Assembly (NCBI GenBank): GCA_041392855.1
Contig: JAWKLD010000001.1
Location: forward strand, 67,501 to 131,500
DNA from: Flavipsychrobacter sp.
Lineage (GTDB): Bacteria; Bacteroidota; Bacteroidia; Chitinophagales; Chitinophagaceae
Direction: 5' to 3'
DNA: 64,000 bases
The position numbers and the translations under genes are program-made. Under the pieces are notes generated by a model. It ran no database searches, had not been told where the DNA came from, and saw only the letters and a program-made list of their open reading frames with translations. Shown here piece after piece: positions 26,551 to 35,632 of the stretch (the stretch's first letter is position 1; each line of letters starts with the position of its first letter).

Positions 26551-27456
26551 ATGTATCGAACAGATTTTTGCGAGATCAATTTACTGCGAGAGCTTATTGC
26601 TTCTGATATGAAATGGCCTAATGTGATCATTAATGCCACTACTCGTCAAGAGTATCGGATGGATATAAAAGGTACTTTGTCTCTTTTCAGCAGTATCAAA
26701 GGAGAAGGTTATTACTGCGCTGGCAATAATACTGTAAAAGTAAACGAGGATACATTCTACATCAGTAATGAAGAACAATGCTATGGTATTGACATCAATG
26801 AAAGTAGAAATGTAGAAACTTTTAATATTCATTTCTCTACCCATATGTTGAGAAGTCTTCTACCAACGGTCTTATTAAAAGATGAGGTTCTCTTAGATAA
26901 CCCTTTAAAGGATGCGAAAGAGACCAACTTTTATAATAGATTGTACTGGAAGGATGAGTTTTTTAGAAAAACAGTCGCTGCCTTACAAAACTATCAAGCT
27001 AGGGGTGAGCTCAATGATATGCTCACAGAAGAGTTGTTAGCTGATTTACTTACACATCTTTATAGTCAGCAGTTGGGGTGGAGAAAAGGAGTTAGCGACT
27101 TATCTGTTGCTAAAAGGTCTACCAAAGAGGAAGTATTATTAAGGCTGACATTAGCAACCGATTATATACACACTTATTATGCTATCCCAATCTCGTTAGA
27201 TAAACTTGCTAAGGTTTCCTGCTTGTCTAAATATCATTTTTTACGATTGTTTAAAGAAGTATACAGAACAACACCATATCAGTATATAAAATCAATAAGG
27301 TTGGATAAGGCACAACAGTTATTGAAAGGGACTAATTTGCCTGTAGCTCATATTTCCAGTTCAATTGGTTATGAGGATATAAGCAGTTTTAGCAGAGGGT
27401 TTAAAGAGCATTACGGATACTGGCCAAGCAGCTATAGGAAGTTGGTTCAGAAATAG
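26551..27456 (+). CDS. AraC family transcriptional regulator
   Basis: 301 residues. The C-terminal 100 residues hold the two AraC helix-turn-helix units: first [29 protein letters not shown], then [35 protein letters not shown] with the family's final signature. The N-terminal two thirds are a beta-rich sensory region (cupin-like AraC_binding type) with no clear ligand residues. It is divergent from parE with about 118 bp between, and a single-gene unit; its target is not evident from context, though the membrane protein gene 56 bp downstream is a candidate. Confidence 0.92.
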   Translation: MYRTDFCEINLLRELIASDMKWPNVIINATTRQEYRMDIKGTLSLFSSIKGEGYYCAGNNTVKVNEDTFYISNEEQCYGIDINESRNVETFNIHFSTHMLRSLLPTVLLKDEVLLDNPLKDAKETNFYNRLYWKDEFFRKTVAALQNYQARGELNDMLTEELLADLLTHLYSQQLGWRKGVSDLSVAKRSTKEEVLLRLTLATDYIHTYYAIPISLDKLAKVSCLSKYHFLRLFKEVYRTTPYQYIKSIRLDKAQQLLKGTNLPVAHISSSIGYEDISSFSRGFKEHYGYWPSSYRKLVQK

Positions 27457-27490
27457 CAATAATTGTCAACAAAACTCAATAGAAGGCTAA

Positions 27491-27498
27491 TAGTTTTG
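27491..27498 (+). promoter_or_regulatory. -7 box (TAnnTTTG) for the 27513 gene
   Basis: TAGTTTTG, 14 nt before the ATG, suggesting the gene has its own promoter and is not only read from the AraC gene. Confidence 0.45.
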
Positions 27499-27512
27499 TA
27501 TAAAACAATGGT

Positions 27513-28238
27513 ATGTTACAACTAAGTCATTATATATTACTAGCAGTTATTTTAGCCATTATAGGTTGGGGATTTAACAGGGCGGCTGTTATAGCAGGAT
27601 ATAACAACGTAGAAAAAAGTAAACTGCTAAAAGGTTATTGGCTTTTTATAGCCTTGTGGGTAGGTTATGTTTCTCTGATGGCAGGGTCAGATTTTCTAGC
27701 TGATTTCAGTTTGCCTCCCAAATTTGTACTGTTCATTATATTGCCTGCGTTTATAATTATTGGCACTTTTTTCTCTATTAAGAAGTTTGCGAAAATTATT
27801 ATTTCATTTCCTATAGCATTAACTGTTTACTATCAGTCTTTTCGGATAATAGTTGAGCTACTCATATGGTGGATATACAAGGAAGGCTTAGTGCCTGAGA
27901 TAGTAACCTTTGAAGGTAGGAATATGGATGTGCTTGTGGGGCTTAGTGCGCCAATAGTTGGGTACTTAGCGTATCAAAGAAAATGGCTATCCCATAAAAT
28001 TGTAATTTTGTGGAATGTGATAGGCTTGCTAATATTAGCCAACATAGTACTCATCTTCATTAGCTTAATTGTTAAGCCGGAAATGTGGGGTTTTGATACA
28101 ATTCCTTTGTCTCTAGATTTTCCTAGATTGCCTTATGTATTCATAGCTGGCGCATTTATGCCAACAGCTGTATTTATGCACATCTTTTCCATTAGAAAAT
28201 CAATGCAGGCGTTAAAAGAAAAAGCTGCGACGAACTAG
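27513..28238 (+). CDS. hypothetical integral membrane protein
   Basis: 241 residues with about seven hydrophobic helices spread over the full length (for example HYILLAVILAIIGWGF, FVLFIILPAFIIIGTF, IVILWNVIGLLILANIVLIFISLIV). It carries no charged catalytic motif that I recognise. Similar seven-helix proteins of about 240 residues are common and unnamed in Bacteroidota. It follows an AraC regulator, which may control it. Its TAG stop overlaps the convergent FadL-like gene stop by 4 bp (ctag). Confidence 0.75.
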   Translation: MLQLSHYILLAVILAIIGWGFNRAAVIAGYNNVEKSKLLKGYWLFIALWVGYVSLMAGSDFLADFSLPPKFVLFIILPAFIIIGTFFSIKKFAKIIISFPIALTVYYQSFRIIVELLIWWIYKEGLVPEIVTFEGRNMDVLVGLSAPIVGYLAYQRKWLSHKIVILWNVIGLLILANIVLIFISLIVKPEMWGFDTIPLSLDFPRLPYVFIAGAFMPTAVFMHIFSIRKSMQALKEKAATN

Positions 28239-29755
28239 AATTTCAAGCCGATGGTAAGTGCAACGTTGTTTAATGTGCTACCTACTTCAGCAATTGGTGC
28301 GGTTATGTTGGTATATCCTGTAGAGTATGGCATTTCTTGTCTGCTATACATACTACGTACATAGCCAAGGTCGGCAAACCAATTATCAAAACGGAATCCA
28401 ATACCACCTGATACATCGATACGTTCAGCATTAGCATACGACTTTTGGAATGGACTGCCATAGTAACCCAAGCCAAGTCTTACAAATAGCATATCGAAAC
28501 GACCTTCAGCACCTATACGGAAATTAGAAGCTCCTGTATATTTAGCACGTATGCTATCTCTTACATCATTTTGTAACGACTTATTAGCATTGTCAAATAA
28601 TACTCTTGCAGAACGATAGTTGACATACTCATATTCTGCGGTAATAAAGCCTCGTTTGTTAATCAATGCTGCCGCACTGATGACACCACGCCAAGGAGTG
28701 ATCATACCATATTCATATTCATAGGTAGGAGCATCTACACGCTCATTTGGTCCATCAAAATAACCTTGAGATTGTTTGTAGTTTTCTGTGTTAGACGTTA
28801 CGTATCTATTTTGTACATCAGTAAGCCTATTGTAATAAGTAGGGGTGTGGAAAGCCGCACCAGCACGTAGATATTCTGTGATCTTATAGATAACACCCAA
28901 CTTTAAATTAATACCCGTACCTGAAGTGGTAAGGTTTTCGTTATAAGTGAAATTATCAAAGTTGTTATTGTTATTACCCGAAATGTCAGTTTCTGTAAAT
29001 GTAATGTCTCTCTTATAAGTTAAAGAAGGGATTCCTAATGTAGCACCCACTAAGAGCTTTTCCTTATAGTTGCCACCAAGGCTAATAGCAATTTCTGTTA
29101 TACCTCCTCTTTCTCTTACACTTCTTCTTTGATTAACACCTGAACCAAAAGGAACGACAGACTCATAAAGCATGCCTGGGATACTAGATGTGTCCAGTAA
29201 AAAAGCATTATAACCTAATCCTGCTAGCGTATTTAAGTTATTGATATCATCTTTATAAAGATTGGCATCCGACTCAAATGAAAAAGTACCAGAGCTAGTT
29301 CGGTTCACTCCCTCATAAGAATAGTTTCTATTAAAGTCAGCGACTCTATTAAACCCTATACCAAAAGAGACACTTTTCCAGTCACTATTTTTATATCTTC
29401 TACCTTTTGCTGCATTGGTAAATATTGCTCCAAGGTTATTTATAGTAAATCTAGAGTTATCGTCTTTAGTAGTTCTGGAAAGATAGTCGCTAGAAGCGCT
29501 ATTAAACTTTAATGAAGGAGTAAGAGTTATTTCAGAAGTTCTGTACACTCCAATTCCTGCGGGGTTGACACTAAGTGAAGAAAAGTCGCCACCTATAGCG
29601 CCAACTGCACCACCAAAACCAATAGAACGTGCAGTACCCTGAGGGGTAAGGCTTGAAAAACGTAATGCATCTGTCTCGTCTTGTGCTGCTGCGTAATAGC
29701 CAATACTGCTAATAAGAACTAGTGCTGCAAAAAATACATAAATGCGATTATTCAT
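28235..29755 (-). CDS. FadL/OmpP1-like outer-membrane transport protein
   Basis: 506 residues. After a signal peptide (AAAQDETDALRFSS marks the mature start) comes the family opening TPQGTARSIGFGGAVGAIGGDFSSLSVNPAGIGVY, which is typical of OmpP1/FadL/TodX proteins, and then a long series of amphipathic beta strands ending LNNVALTIGLKF, with the usual terminal aromatic residue. These 14-strand barrels pass hydrophobic compounds such as long-chain fatty acids through the outer membrane. The acyl-CoA ligase at 33114 could use such an import, but is not linked to it. Confidence 0.88.
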   Translation of the reverse strand: MNNRIYVFFAALVLISSIGYYAAAQDETDALRFSSLTPQGTARSIGFGGAVGAIGGDFSSLSVNPAGIGVYRTSEITLTPSLKFNSASSDYLSRTTKDDNSRFTINNLGAIFTNAAKGRRYKNSDWKSVSFGIGFNRVADFNRNYSYEGVNRTSSGTFSFESDANLYKDDINNLNTLAGLGYNAFLLDTSSIPGMLYESVVPFGSGVNQRRSVRERGGITEIAISLGGNYKEKLLVGATLGIPSLTYKRDITFTETDISGNNNNNFDNFTYNENLTTSGTGINLKLGVIYKITEYLRAGAAFHTPTYYNRLTDVQNRYVTSNTENYKQSQGYFDGPNERVDAPTYEYEYGMITPWRGVISAAALINKRGFITAEYEYVNYRSARVLFDNANKSLQNDVRDSIRAKYTGASNFRIGAEGRFDMLFVRLGLGYYGSPFQKSYANAERIDVSGGIGFRFDNWFADLGYVRSMYSRQEMPYSTGYTNITAPIAEVGSTLNNVALTIGLKF

Positions 29756-29840
29756 AACCTTGATTTAATTAAATAATTATAAGAAAAAGTCAGGTTGGCG
29801 ATACCTCAAATATCCTAAAAATGATGCTGTTTTCGCTGTT

Positions 29841-29876
29841 AAAAAAAAGGGTTACTATTTAACAAATAGTAACCCT
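29841..29876 (-). terminator. strong terminator after the low-complexity protein gene
   Basis: Perfect 13-bp stem (agggttactattt 29848-29860 less first base slack, with aaatagtaaccct) and a 3-nt loop, followed on the minus strand by eight T. It separates the 29906-31054 gene from the FadL-like gene. Confidence 0.93.
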
Positions 29877-29905
29877 CAAATATGCTAAAGCGCTTGCTTG
29901 ATATA

Positions 29906-31054
29906 CTATCTGCGTCTTCCTCCGCCTCCACCACCATAGCTTCTGCTTCCGCCACCACTAGGAGAAGAGTAGCTTCTGCTAGGAGAAGAACTTCTTGAAG
30001 GAGACGATTGTTGATAAGACCTGGACGGAGCATTAGAACGCTGTTGGTATGTAGGTGTAGAGCTGCGTTGTTGTACAGGTTGTCTATTATAAGTATTGCT
30101 ACGTCTAGCTGGTGAAGAATTTCCAGAACCTCCTTGGTTCATTCTTGTGCCACCGCTAGGTTGTGTAGCACTACCTCTTGTTCTGCTTGGGTAGCTACTT
30201 CTAGTTCTTGTGCCGTTATTATTACCAGCGCCACTATTATACCTTACACCGTTATTCCCTTCATTAATTGTTGAGGAGCGTCTACCGCCGTTACTAGGGT
30301 AAGAATTTCTTAATGTACCATTTCTAGGGTTGTTACTGCTAGGTGCAGTTCTTTTAAGTCCCCCATTAGTATTACTACGTCTTAGTCCTGTATTGCCTCT
30401 ATTAATGCTGGTTCTTGGTCCATAAGTATAAGCTCTTCTTGCTACGTTGTTATTGAACCCATTGGCATAATAGCCATCCCAGAAACCATTATAGTAGCCT
30501 CCGTAGCCACCACCCCAATATCCGCCGCCCCAATATGGGTTAGCCCATGTATTATAGAAGCCCGGGTATCCACCCCAGCAAGAGTAACCCCATGCAGGTG
30601 ACCAATAAGGTCCTGTTCCAAAACCTACGCCAAAACCGTTGCCCCAGCTCATACCCCAACCCCAGTTGTTGTAGTAAGGATTGTTCCAGTAAGGAGCATA
30701 CCAGCTATTCCAGTATCCTGCACCATAGAAAGAGTTGTTAAAACGACGTATGCGACTAGAGTAGTAGTAATCATCGTCGTCATAGTCGATATATTCGTCG
30801 TCGTTATAATTGCCCGAATAGTCCATGTCTTGACCAGAACTATTGTAGGTATTGGTCTCTCTGGCTCTTCTTTCAGCTCTTTCTCTTCTTATGGCCTCTT
30901 GTTTCTCTTGTTCTTTTTGTTGCTCTACAGCATCTTTCTCTGCATCTTCAGCAGTATAATAGATGTCGTCATATGTTTTAGAGCCCTTCTGAGCAAACGT
31001 ATCTACATGCGCCAATGCCATCATCATCAATCCTAATGTAAGTGTACGTATCAT
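29906..31054 (-). CDS. secreted low-complexity Gly/Tyr/Asn/Ser/Arg-rich protein
   Basis: 382 residues in blocks of biased composition. A signal peptide (to about 21, ending HVDTFAQ) is followed by a charged Glu/Arg-rich segment (about 30-70), an acidic DDDDYYYS patch (near 90), a Trp/Tyr/Gly/Asn-rich block (about 100-205, with repeated YWGGGYWGG and NPYYNNWGW) and a long Ser/Arg/Asn/Gly-rich tail ending GGGGGGRRR. Such proteins are frequent, mostly unnamed, in Chitinophagaceae-like genomes. It should be exported and largely disordered; an adhesive or matrix role is possible but unproven. Strong terminator downstream. Confidence 0.75.
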   Translation of the reverse strand: MIRTLTLGLMMMALAHVDTFAQKGSKTYDDIYYTAEDAEKDAVEQQKEQEKQEAIRRERAERRARETNTYNSSGQDMDYSGNYNDDEYIDYDDDDYYYSSRIRRFNNSFYGAGYWNSWYAPYWNNPYYNNWGWGMSWGNGFGVGFGTGPYWSPAWGYSCWGGYPGFYNTWANPYWGGGYWGGGYGGYYNGFWDGYYANGFNNNVARRAYTYGPRTSINRGNTGLRRSNTNGGLKRTAPSSNNPRNGTLRNSYPSNGGRRSSTINEGNNGVRYNSGAGNNNGTRTRSSYPSRTRGSATQPSGGTRMNQGGSGNSSPARRSNTYNRQPVQQRSSTPTYQQRSNAPSRSYQQSSPSRSSSPSRSYSSPSGGGSRSYGGGGGGRRR

Positions 31055-31095
31055 ATTAACTCAATTTTACTGTTTAAGTACTTAGTGTAAATTAC

Positions 31096-31103
31096 TACAT
31101 TTG
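31096..31103 (+). promoter_or_regulatory. -7 box (TAnnTTTG) for proS
   Basis: TACATTTG with about 49 nt to the proS ATG, in the divergent spacer. Confidence 0.5.
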
Positions 31104-31152
31104 CCACAATCAGCCAATAATATAGGACAACCAAAAGCATGCCAGATAAGTT

Positions 31153-32631
31153 ATGAGCGATAATTTAACATCTCGTAAACAGGATTACTCACAGTGGTAT
31201 AATGACCTTATACTAAAAGGAGGATTAGCAGAATATTCAGCAGTAAGAGGCTGTATGGTAATAAGACCATACGGTTTTGCGCTATGGGAGAATATGCGTG
31301 ACCAGTTAGACAAAATGTTTAAAGAGACGGGTCACCAGAATGCTTACTTCCCTTTATTCATACCTAAGAGCTTCTTAAGCAAAGAGGCAGACCATGTAGA
31401 GGGCTTTGCAAAGGAGTGTGCTGTAGTGACACACTATAGATTAAAGAATGATCCTAATGGAAATGGTGTCATAGTAGATCCAGATGCTAAGTTGGAAGAA
31501 GAACTGATCGTTCGTCCTACTTCAGAAACTATTATTTGGAATACCTATAAAAACTGGGTACAGTCCTATAGAGACTTGCCAATACTTGTGAACCAATGGG
31601 CCAACGTGGTGCGTTGGGAGATGCGTACTCGCTTATTCTTACGTACGGCGGAGTTTCTATGGCAAGAAGGACATACGGCACATGCTACCAAGCAGGAGGC
31701 TATAGAAGAGACAGAGAGAATGCTTGATGTCTATGCAACGTTTGTAGAAGAATATATGGCATTGCCTGTAGTAAAAGGCGTAAAAACGGCTAATGAACGT
31801 TTTGCAGGTGCGGAAGATACATATTGCATAGAGGCTATGATGCAAGATGGTAAGGCGCTACAAGCAGGTACGTCACACTTTCTAGGACAAAACTTTGCTA
31901 AAGCATTTGATGTAAAGTTTGCCGATAAGGATAATAACATGGAGTATGTATGGGCTACTTCATGGGGGGTATCTACAAGATTGATAGGTGCTTTGGTAAT
32001 GGCACATAGCGATGACCAAGGTTTGGTAATACCTCCAAAAATTGCGCCTATACACGTTGTTATCGTGCCAATAATGGGTAAAGACCCAGAAGCGCAACAA
32101 AAAGTAAATGATAAGGCCAACGAGATAAAGAAAGAACTTTTAGCAAAAGGCATACGTGTGAAGTATGATGATGATGAAACCCGTAGGCCAGGGTGGAAGT
32201 TTGCAGAGCATGAGCTAAAAGGTGTGCCTGTAAGAATTGCTATTGGTGCCAGAGACCTGGAGAATGATATTGTTGAAGTAGCAAGAAGAGATACTAAAGA
32301 GAAGAATAGCGTAGCTTTAGAAGGTTTAACAGATAACATAGTTGCCCTTCTTGATGAAATTCAAGCTAATTTATATAATCGTGCTTTAGCATTCCGTGAA
32401 GAGAAAACTACGAAAGTGGACACTTGGGATGAGTTTGTAAACACCCTAGAAAATAAAGGAGGTTTTGTGTCAGCACATTGGGATGGTACTTCAGAAACAG
32501 AAGACGAAATAAAAGCAAAAACTAAGGCAACAATACGTTGTATTCCTCTTGATAATGAAAAGGAAGAAGGTAAATGTATCTTAACAGGAAAGCCTTCTAC
32601 ACAACGAGTCTTGTTTGCTTTAGCCTATTAA
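31153..32631 (+). CDS. proS: prolyl-tRNA synthetase, archaeal/eukaryote-like (ProS type 3)
   Basis: 492 residues, the shorter form without the bacterial INS editing domain. Class II motifs are visible: motif 2 region [24 protein letters not shown], the proline-site RPTSET, and motif 3 [23 protein letters not shown]. The anticodon-binding domain (about 285-390) and a C-terminal zinc-like extension ending in ALAY fit the archaeal-type enzyme that is usual in Bacteroidota. It charges tRNA-Pro in the cytoplasm. The small membrane protein gene follows after 27 bp. Confidence 0.97.
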   Translation: MSDNLTSRKQDYSQWYNDLILKGGLAEYSAVRGCMVIRPYGFALWENMRDQLDKMFKETGHQNAYFPLFIPKSFLSKEADHVEGFAKECAVVTHYRLKNDPNGNGVIVDPDAKLEEELIVRPTSETIIWNTYKNWVQSYRDLPILVNQWANVVRWEMRTRLFLRTAEFLWQEGHTAHATKQEAIEETERMLDVYATFVEEYMALPVVKGVKTANERFAGAEDTYCIEAMMQDGKALQAGTSHFLGQNFAKAFDVKFADKDNNMEYVWATSWGVSTRLIGALVMAHSDDQGLVIPPKIAPIHVVIVPIMGKDPEAQQKVNDKANEIKKELLAKGIRVKYDDDETRRPGWKFAEHELKGVPVRIAIGARDLENDIVEVARRDTKEKNSVALEGLTDNIVALLDEIQANLYNRALAFREEKTTKVDTWDEFVNTLENKGGFVSAHWDGTSETEDEIKAKTKATIRCIPLDNEKEEGKCILTGKPSTQRVLFALAY

Positions 32632-32658
32632 TTCTTAATCTATAAAAACTATTACTAA

Positions 32659-33117
32659 ATGGAATCAACAGAATTCAATCAGCAAGAAGAACCGAAGCTT
32701 GAAATTACCGAGTTTATAAAACTAGACCTAAGAGAAGCTGCAAAATGGGGCAAGTTTCTTTCAGTGGTTGGCTTTATAGGTTTAGGTTTTATGATATTGG
32801 CTGGTTTTGTAATGGCACTTGTACTATCGGCTGCAATGGATGGTTTGGGAGCATCTCCTTTTCCTAGTTCTGGTATAGGGGTTATGTATATTATTTTTGC
32901 TGGCATCTATTTTTACCCTATATATGCGTTGTTGAAGTTTTCTACAAAAATGAAAACTGCAGTTAACTTTAATGATGGGGTAGCTCTTACAGAGTCTTTC
33001 AGATACTTAAAAGGTATGCTACGCTATATGGGTATTATCACAATAGTGGTATTGTGTATCTATGGCGCATTTGCATTATTTGGAGCTGCAATAGGTATTG
33101 GAGCTGCTATGGGCTAA
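32659..33117 (+). CDS. DUF5362-like membrane protein
   Basis: 152 residues. After a charged N-terminus (about 35 residues), there are three hydrophobic segments (FLSVVGFIGLGFMILAGF, VMYIIFAGIYFYPIYALL, YMGIITIVVLCIYGAFALFG). The middle, FYPIYALLKFSTKMKTAVNFND followed by LTESFRYLKGMLRYMGI, is the pattern I associate with DUF5362 in Bacteroidota. Function is unknown. It ends in a Gly/Ala-rich helix and its stop overlaps the convergent acyl-CoA ligase stop by 4 bp. Confidence 0.7.
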   Translation: MESTEFNQQEEPKLEITEFIKLDLREAAKWGKFLSVVGFIGLGFMILAGFVMALVLSAAMDGLGASPFPSSGIGVMYIIFAGIYFYPIYALLKFSTKMKTAVNFNDGVALTESFRYLKGMLRYMGIITIVVLCIYGAFALFGAAIGIGAAMG

Positions 33118-34883
33118 TTGTATAGTGCTTCTATCTGTGCTGCATACTTTTCTTGTATTTGCTTACGTTTGATTTTAATAGTTGGGGTAAGTTCACCACC
33201 GTCTACCGTCCATTCGTTTGGTAGTAGGGTGAACTTCTTCACTTGTTCTACATGACCTAACGTAGCGTTGTATTTATCTATTTGTTTTTGAATGAGTTCT
33301 ATAACAGTAGCGTTATTTACAAGGTCGTTGTTATTGGAAGCAGCTTTTTGACCATGATCCGTTAACCATTTATTGATATTGATAAATGAAGGAACGATTA
33401 GCGCAGTAACAAATTTTCTGTTAGCTCCTATTACAATCATTTGCTCAATGAAAGGACTTTCTTTCATTTTATTTTCCACTACTTGTGGTGCTACATATTT
33501 TCCTCCTGAGGTTTTAAAAATTTCCTTCTTCCTATCGGTGATCTTTAAAAAACTACCTTCCACCCATTCGCCTATGTCTCCTGTTTTTAAATAGCCATCG
33601 GCTGTAAACACGTCTTTAGTTAATTCCGGTTGTTTGTAATAGCCTAACATAACATTAGGACCTTTACACAATATTTCACCGTCTTCCGCCAGTTTAACTG
33701 ATACATTGTTGATCACCCTCCCTACTGTGCCTATTCGTCTGCCTTCTGATTCATATGTATTAACGGAGATAACAGGAGAAGTTTCTGTTAGTCCATACCC
33801 TTCCTTTATAATAATGCCTGCTGCTGTAAATACACGTATAAGTCTTGGCTGACAAGCTGCTGAGCCCGATACAATAGCTTTTACATTGTTGCCTAATGCC
33901 TCTCGCCATTTACTGAAAATAAGTTTGTTGGCAATTTTTAATTGAAAACGGTACCACCAAGAGCCTGTATTTACATTGTCGTATTTGTCGCCTAGTGATA
34001 ATGCCCAAAAGAAAAGAGCTCGTTTAATGCCTTTTAATTCCATACCCTTGGCTACTATTTTCTCATATACTTTTTCTAGTAGGCGAGGTACTGTTGTAAA
34101 TACAAATGGTTTAACCTCTTTTAGGTTGTCTCCAATGGTATCCATACTTTCTGCGTAGTAGATAGGTACACCCACACGCATAAATATATAAGAGACCATA
34201 CGCTCAAAAATATGATTGAGTGGCAGAAAGCTGAGTGCAGGTTTGCCTCGTTCTACAAAGGTGAAAATAGGCACACAGTCTCTTACATTGCTTACAATGT
34301 TATCATGAGTAAGCATTACACCTTTAGGGTTACCAGTTGTACCCGAGGTGTATATAATGGTGGCTAATGTGTCTTTCTTGATTTTGTTAATGACAGTATC
34401 GTCTGGAGAAGCACCTTTGTCTATTAATTCTTGCCAATTGGGTACTCCTGCTACTTTATCAAAAGAATAAACATGCTTTACTGAAGCTGTATTATCAAAC
34501 GCTGGTTTAAAACGCTCATATAGCTCTTCGTTAGCTATAAAAACAATATGTACATCTGCTTCTGTAAGTATGTATTCCATATCTGCCGTACTGATGGTAG
34601 GATATAGAGGTGTAAGTACGGCTCCTGTTTGTTGTACAGCAATATCAGTAATGATCCATTCGGGTCTGTTAGGAGCAATAATAGCTATCTTTTCCTGATG
34701 TTCAGGCGTGAGGTCGCTATTAGCAATGCCTAGTGATATAATACCACCAGTCAAAGCATTAGCAGTATCCATTACTTCCTTGCATGAATACTTGCGCCAT
34801 GTTCCGTTTTCTTTAGCTGCCAGAAGGGTTTCTTCTGGGTTGTTTTTAGCTCTAGCTGATACTATGTCAAAAAGGCGTTCCAT
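33114..34883 (-). CDS. long-chain acyl-CoA synthetase (AMP-forming)
   Basis: 589 residues from the ATG at 34883; an ATG ten codons further upstream is possible. The ATP/AMP signature IIYTSGTTGNPKGVMLTH, GYGLTETSP, and the hinge region LKTGDIGEWVEGSFLKITDRKKEIFKTSGGKYVAP are all intact. The family activates fatty acids as acyl-AMP and transfers them to CoA, at the inner membrane. The length and KTSGGKYVAPQ form fit long-chain (FadD/Faa-like) enzymes of Bacteroidota. It is monocistronic, divergent from the ABC pair. Confidence 0.93.
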   Translation of the reverse strand: MERLFDIVSARAKNNPEETLLAAKENGTWRKYSCKEVMDTANALTGGIISLGIANSDLTPEHQEKIAIIAPNRPEWIITDIAVQQTGAVLTPLYPTISTADMEYILTEADVHIVFIANEELYERFKPAFDNTASVKHVYSFDKVAGVPNWQELIDKGASPDDTVINKIKKDTLATIIYTSGTTGNPKGVMLTHDNIVSNVRDCVPIFTFVERGKPALSFLPLNHIFERMVSYIFMRVGVPIYYAESMDTIGDNLKEVKPFVFTTVPRLLEKVYEKIVAKGMELKGIKRALFFWALSLGDKYDNVNTGSWWYRFQLKIANKLIFSKWREALGNNVKAIVSGSAACQPRLIRVFTAAGIIIKEGYGLTETSPVISVNTYESEGRRIGTVGRVINNVSVKLAEDGEILCKGPNVMLGYYKQPELTKDVFTADGYLKTGDIGEWVEGSFLKITDRKKEIFKTSGGKYVAPQVVENKMKESPFIEQMIVIGANRKFVTALIVPSFININKWLTDHGQKAASNNNDLVNNATVIELIQKQIDKYNATLGHVEQVKKFTLLPNEWTVDGGELTPTIKIKRKQIQEKYAAQIEALYN

Positions 34884-34987
34884 ATGTTTAAATATAACGT
34901 TTTTAAATGTCATTTTCTTGTATTTTTTGAGGACGTCATTGCTTACTTTTATGTCCGTTACAATAGAGGAAAATCATATAAAGAGAA

Positions 34988-35632
34988 ATGCGCTTAAGTT
35001 TAGAACGTATTATCCCCTCTCCTATAAAAGATAAAGTTGGTGCTTATGATTCTTGGGTATGGAATCAGAAACTGGCCATAAATAAAGGAGAAAAGGTATT
35101 GATACAAGCACCTTCTGGTGCGGGTAAAACTATGCTTGTGCATATGCTTTATGGTCTAAGGAACGACTATATAGGTAAAATAAACTGGGGTGTATTCAGA
35201 ATGGATATAGTTAATGCTGAACAACTTTCTCAGCTACGTGCCTCTACTGTAAGCATTGTATTTCAAGATCTAAAATTATTTCCTTCTTTAACAGTCTGGG
35301 AGAATGTAGATATAAAAAGACGCTTGACTGATACGGTTACAGAGTTTGATACGGAACAATGGCTAGGTCGTCTAGGTCTTGAAGATAGGTTAAATACGCC
35401 AGTAGCTCACCTGTCTTTTGGAGAACAACAAAGAGTTGCTATTGTAAGAGCATTATCTCAACCTTTCGACTGGTTGATATTAGATGAACCTTTTACTTTT
35501 TTAGATGCGTTTAATAGGAGAAAAGCAATTGCTTTGATCAAGCAGGTAGTCGATTTTTCAGGTGCAGGGTTGCTGATGGCAAGCCATGATGATAATGATG
35601 ATTTTAAGTACACAAGAAAACTTTTACTTTGA
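34988..35632 (+). CDS. ABC transporter ATP-binding protein, LolD/MacB-like
   Basis: 214 residues. Walker A is APSGAGKT (residues 41-48), the signature is LSFGEQQR, Walker B is WLILDEP and the switch histidine is in MASHDD. The Q-loop segment IVFQDLKLFPSLTVWENV is typical of the LolD/MacB/FtsE group, which energises mechanotransmission rather than direct solute passage. Its TGA stop overlaps the TTG start of the permease gene. Together they form a two-gene envelope transporter, perhaps for lipoproteins or other outer-membrane material. Confidence 0.92.
   Translation: MRLSLERIIPSPIKDKVGAYDSWVWNQKLAINKGEKVLIQAPSGAGKTMLVHMLYGLRNDYIGKINWGVFRMDIVNAEQLSQLRASTVSIVFQDLKLFPSLTVWENVDIKRRLTDTVTEFDTEQWLGRLGLEDRLNTPVAHLSFGEQQRVAIVRALSQPFDWLILDEPFTFLDAFNRRKAIALIKQVVDFSGAGLLMASHDDNDDFKYTRKLLL

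Noticed and set aside
26433..26639. Long N-terminal extension of ParE
   Set aside because: It runs through the divergent spacer and into the start of the AraC gene; the ATG at 26432 begins the conserved sequence.
29841..29876. Inverted repeat as a mobile-element end
   Set aside because: The T-run and position behind a gene make it an ordinary terminator; no transposase is nearby.
30100..30560. Repetitive DNA suggestive of a CRISPR array
   Set aside because: It is the coding sequence of a Gly/Ser/Asn-rich protein; repeat units are irregular and in frame.
30547..31036. Plus-strand ORFs opposite the low-complexity protein
   Set aside because: They are shadows of the biased codon use of the minus-strand gene, with no start context.
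31731..32339. 202-codon minus-strand ORF inside proS
   Set aside because: It is an antisense shadow of a well-conserved synthetase gene.
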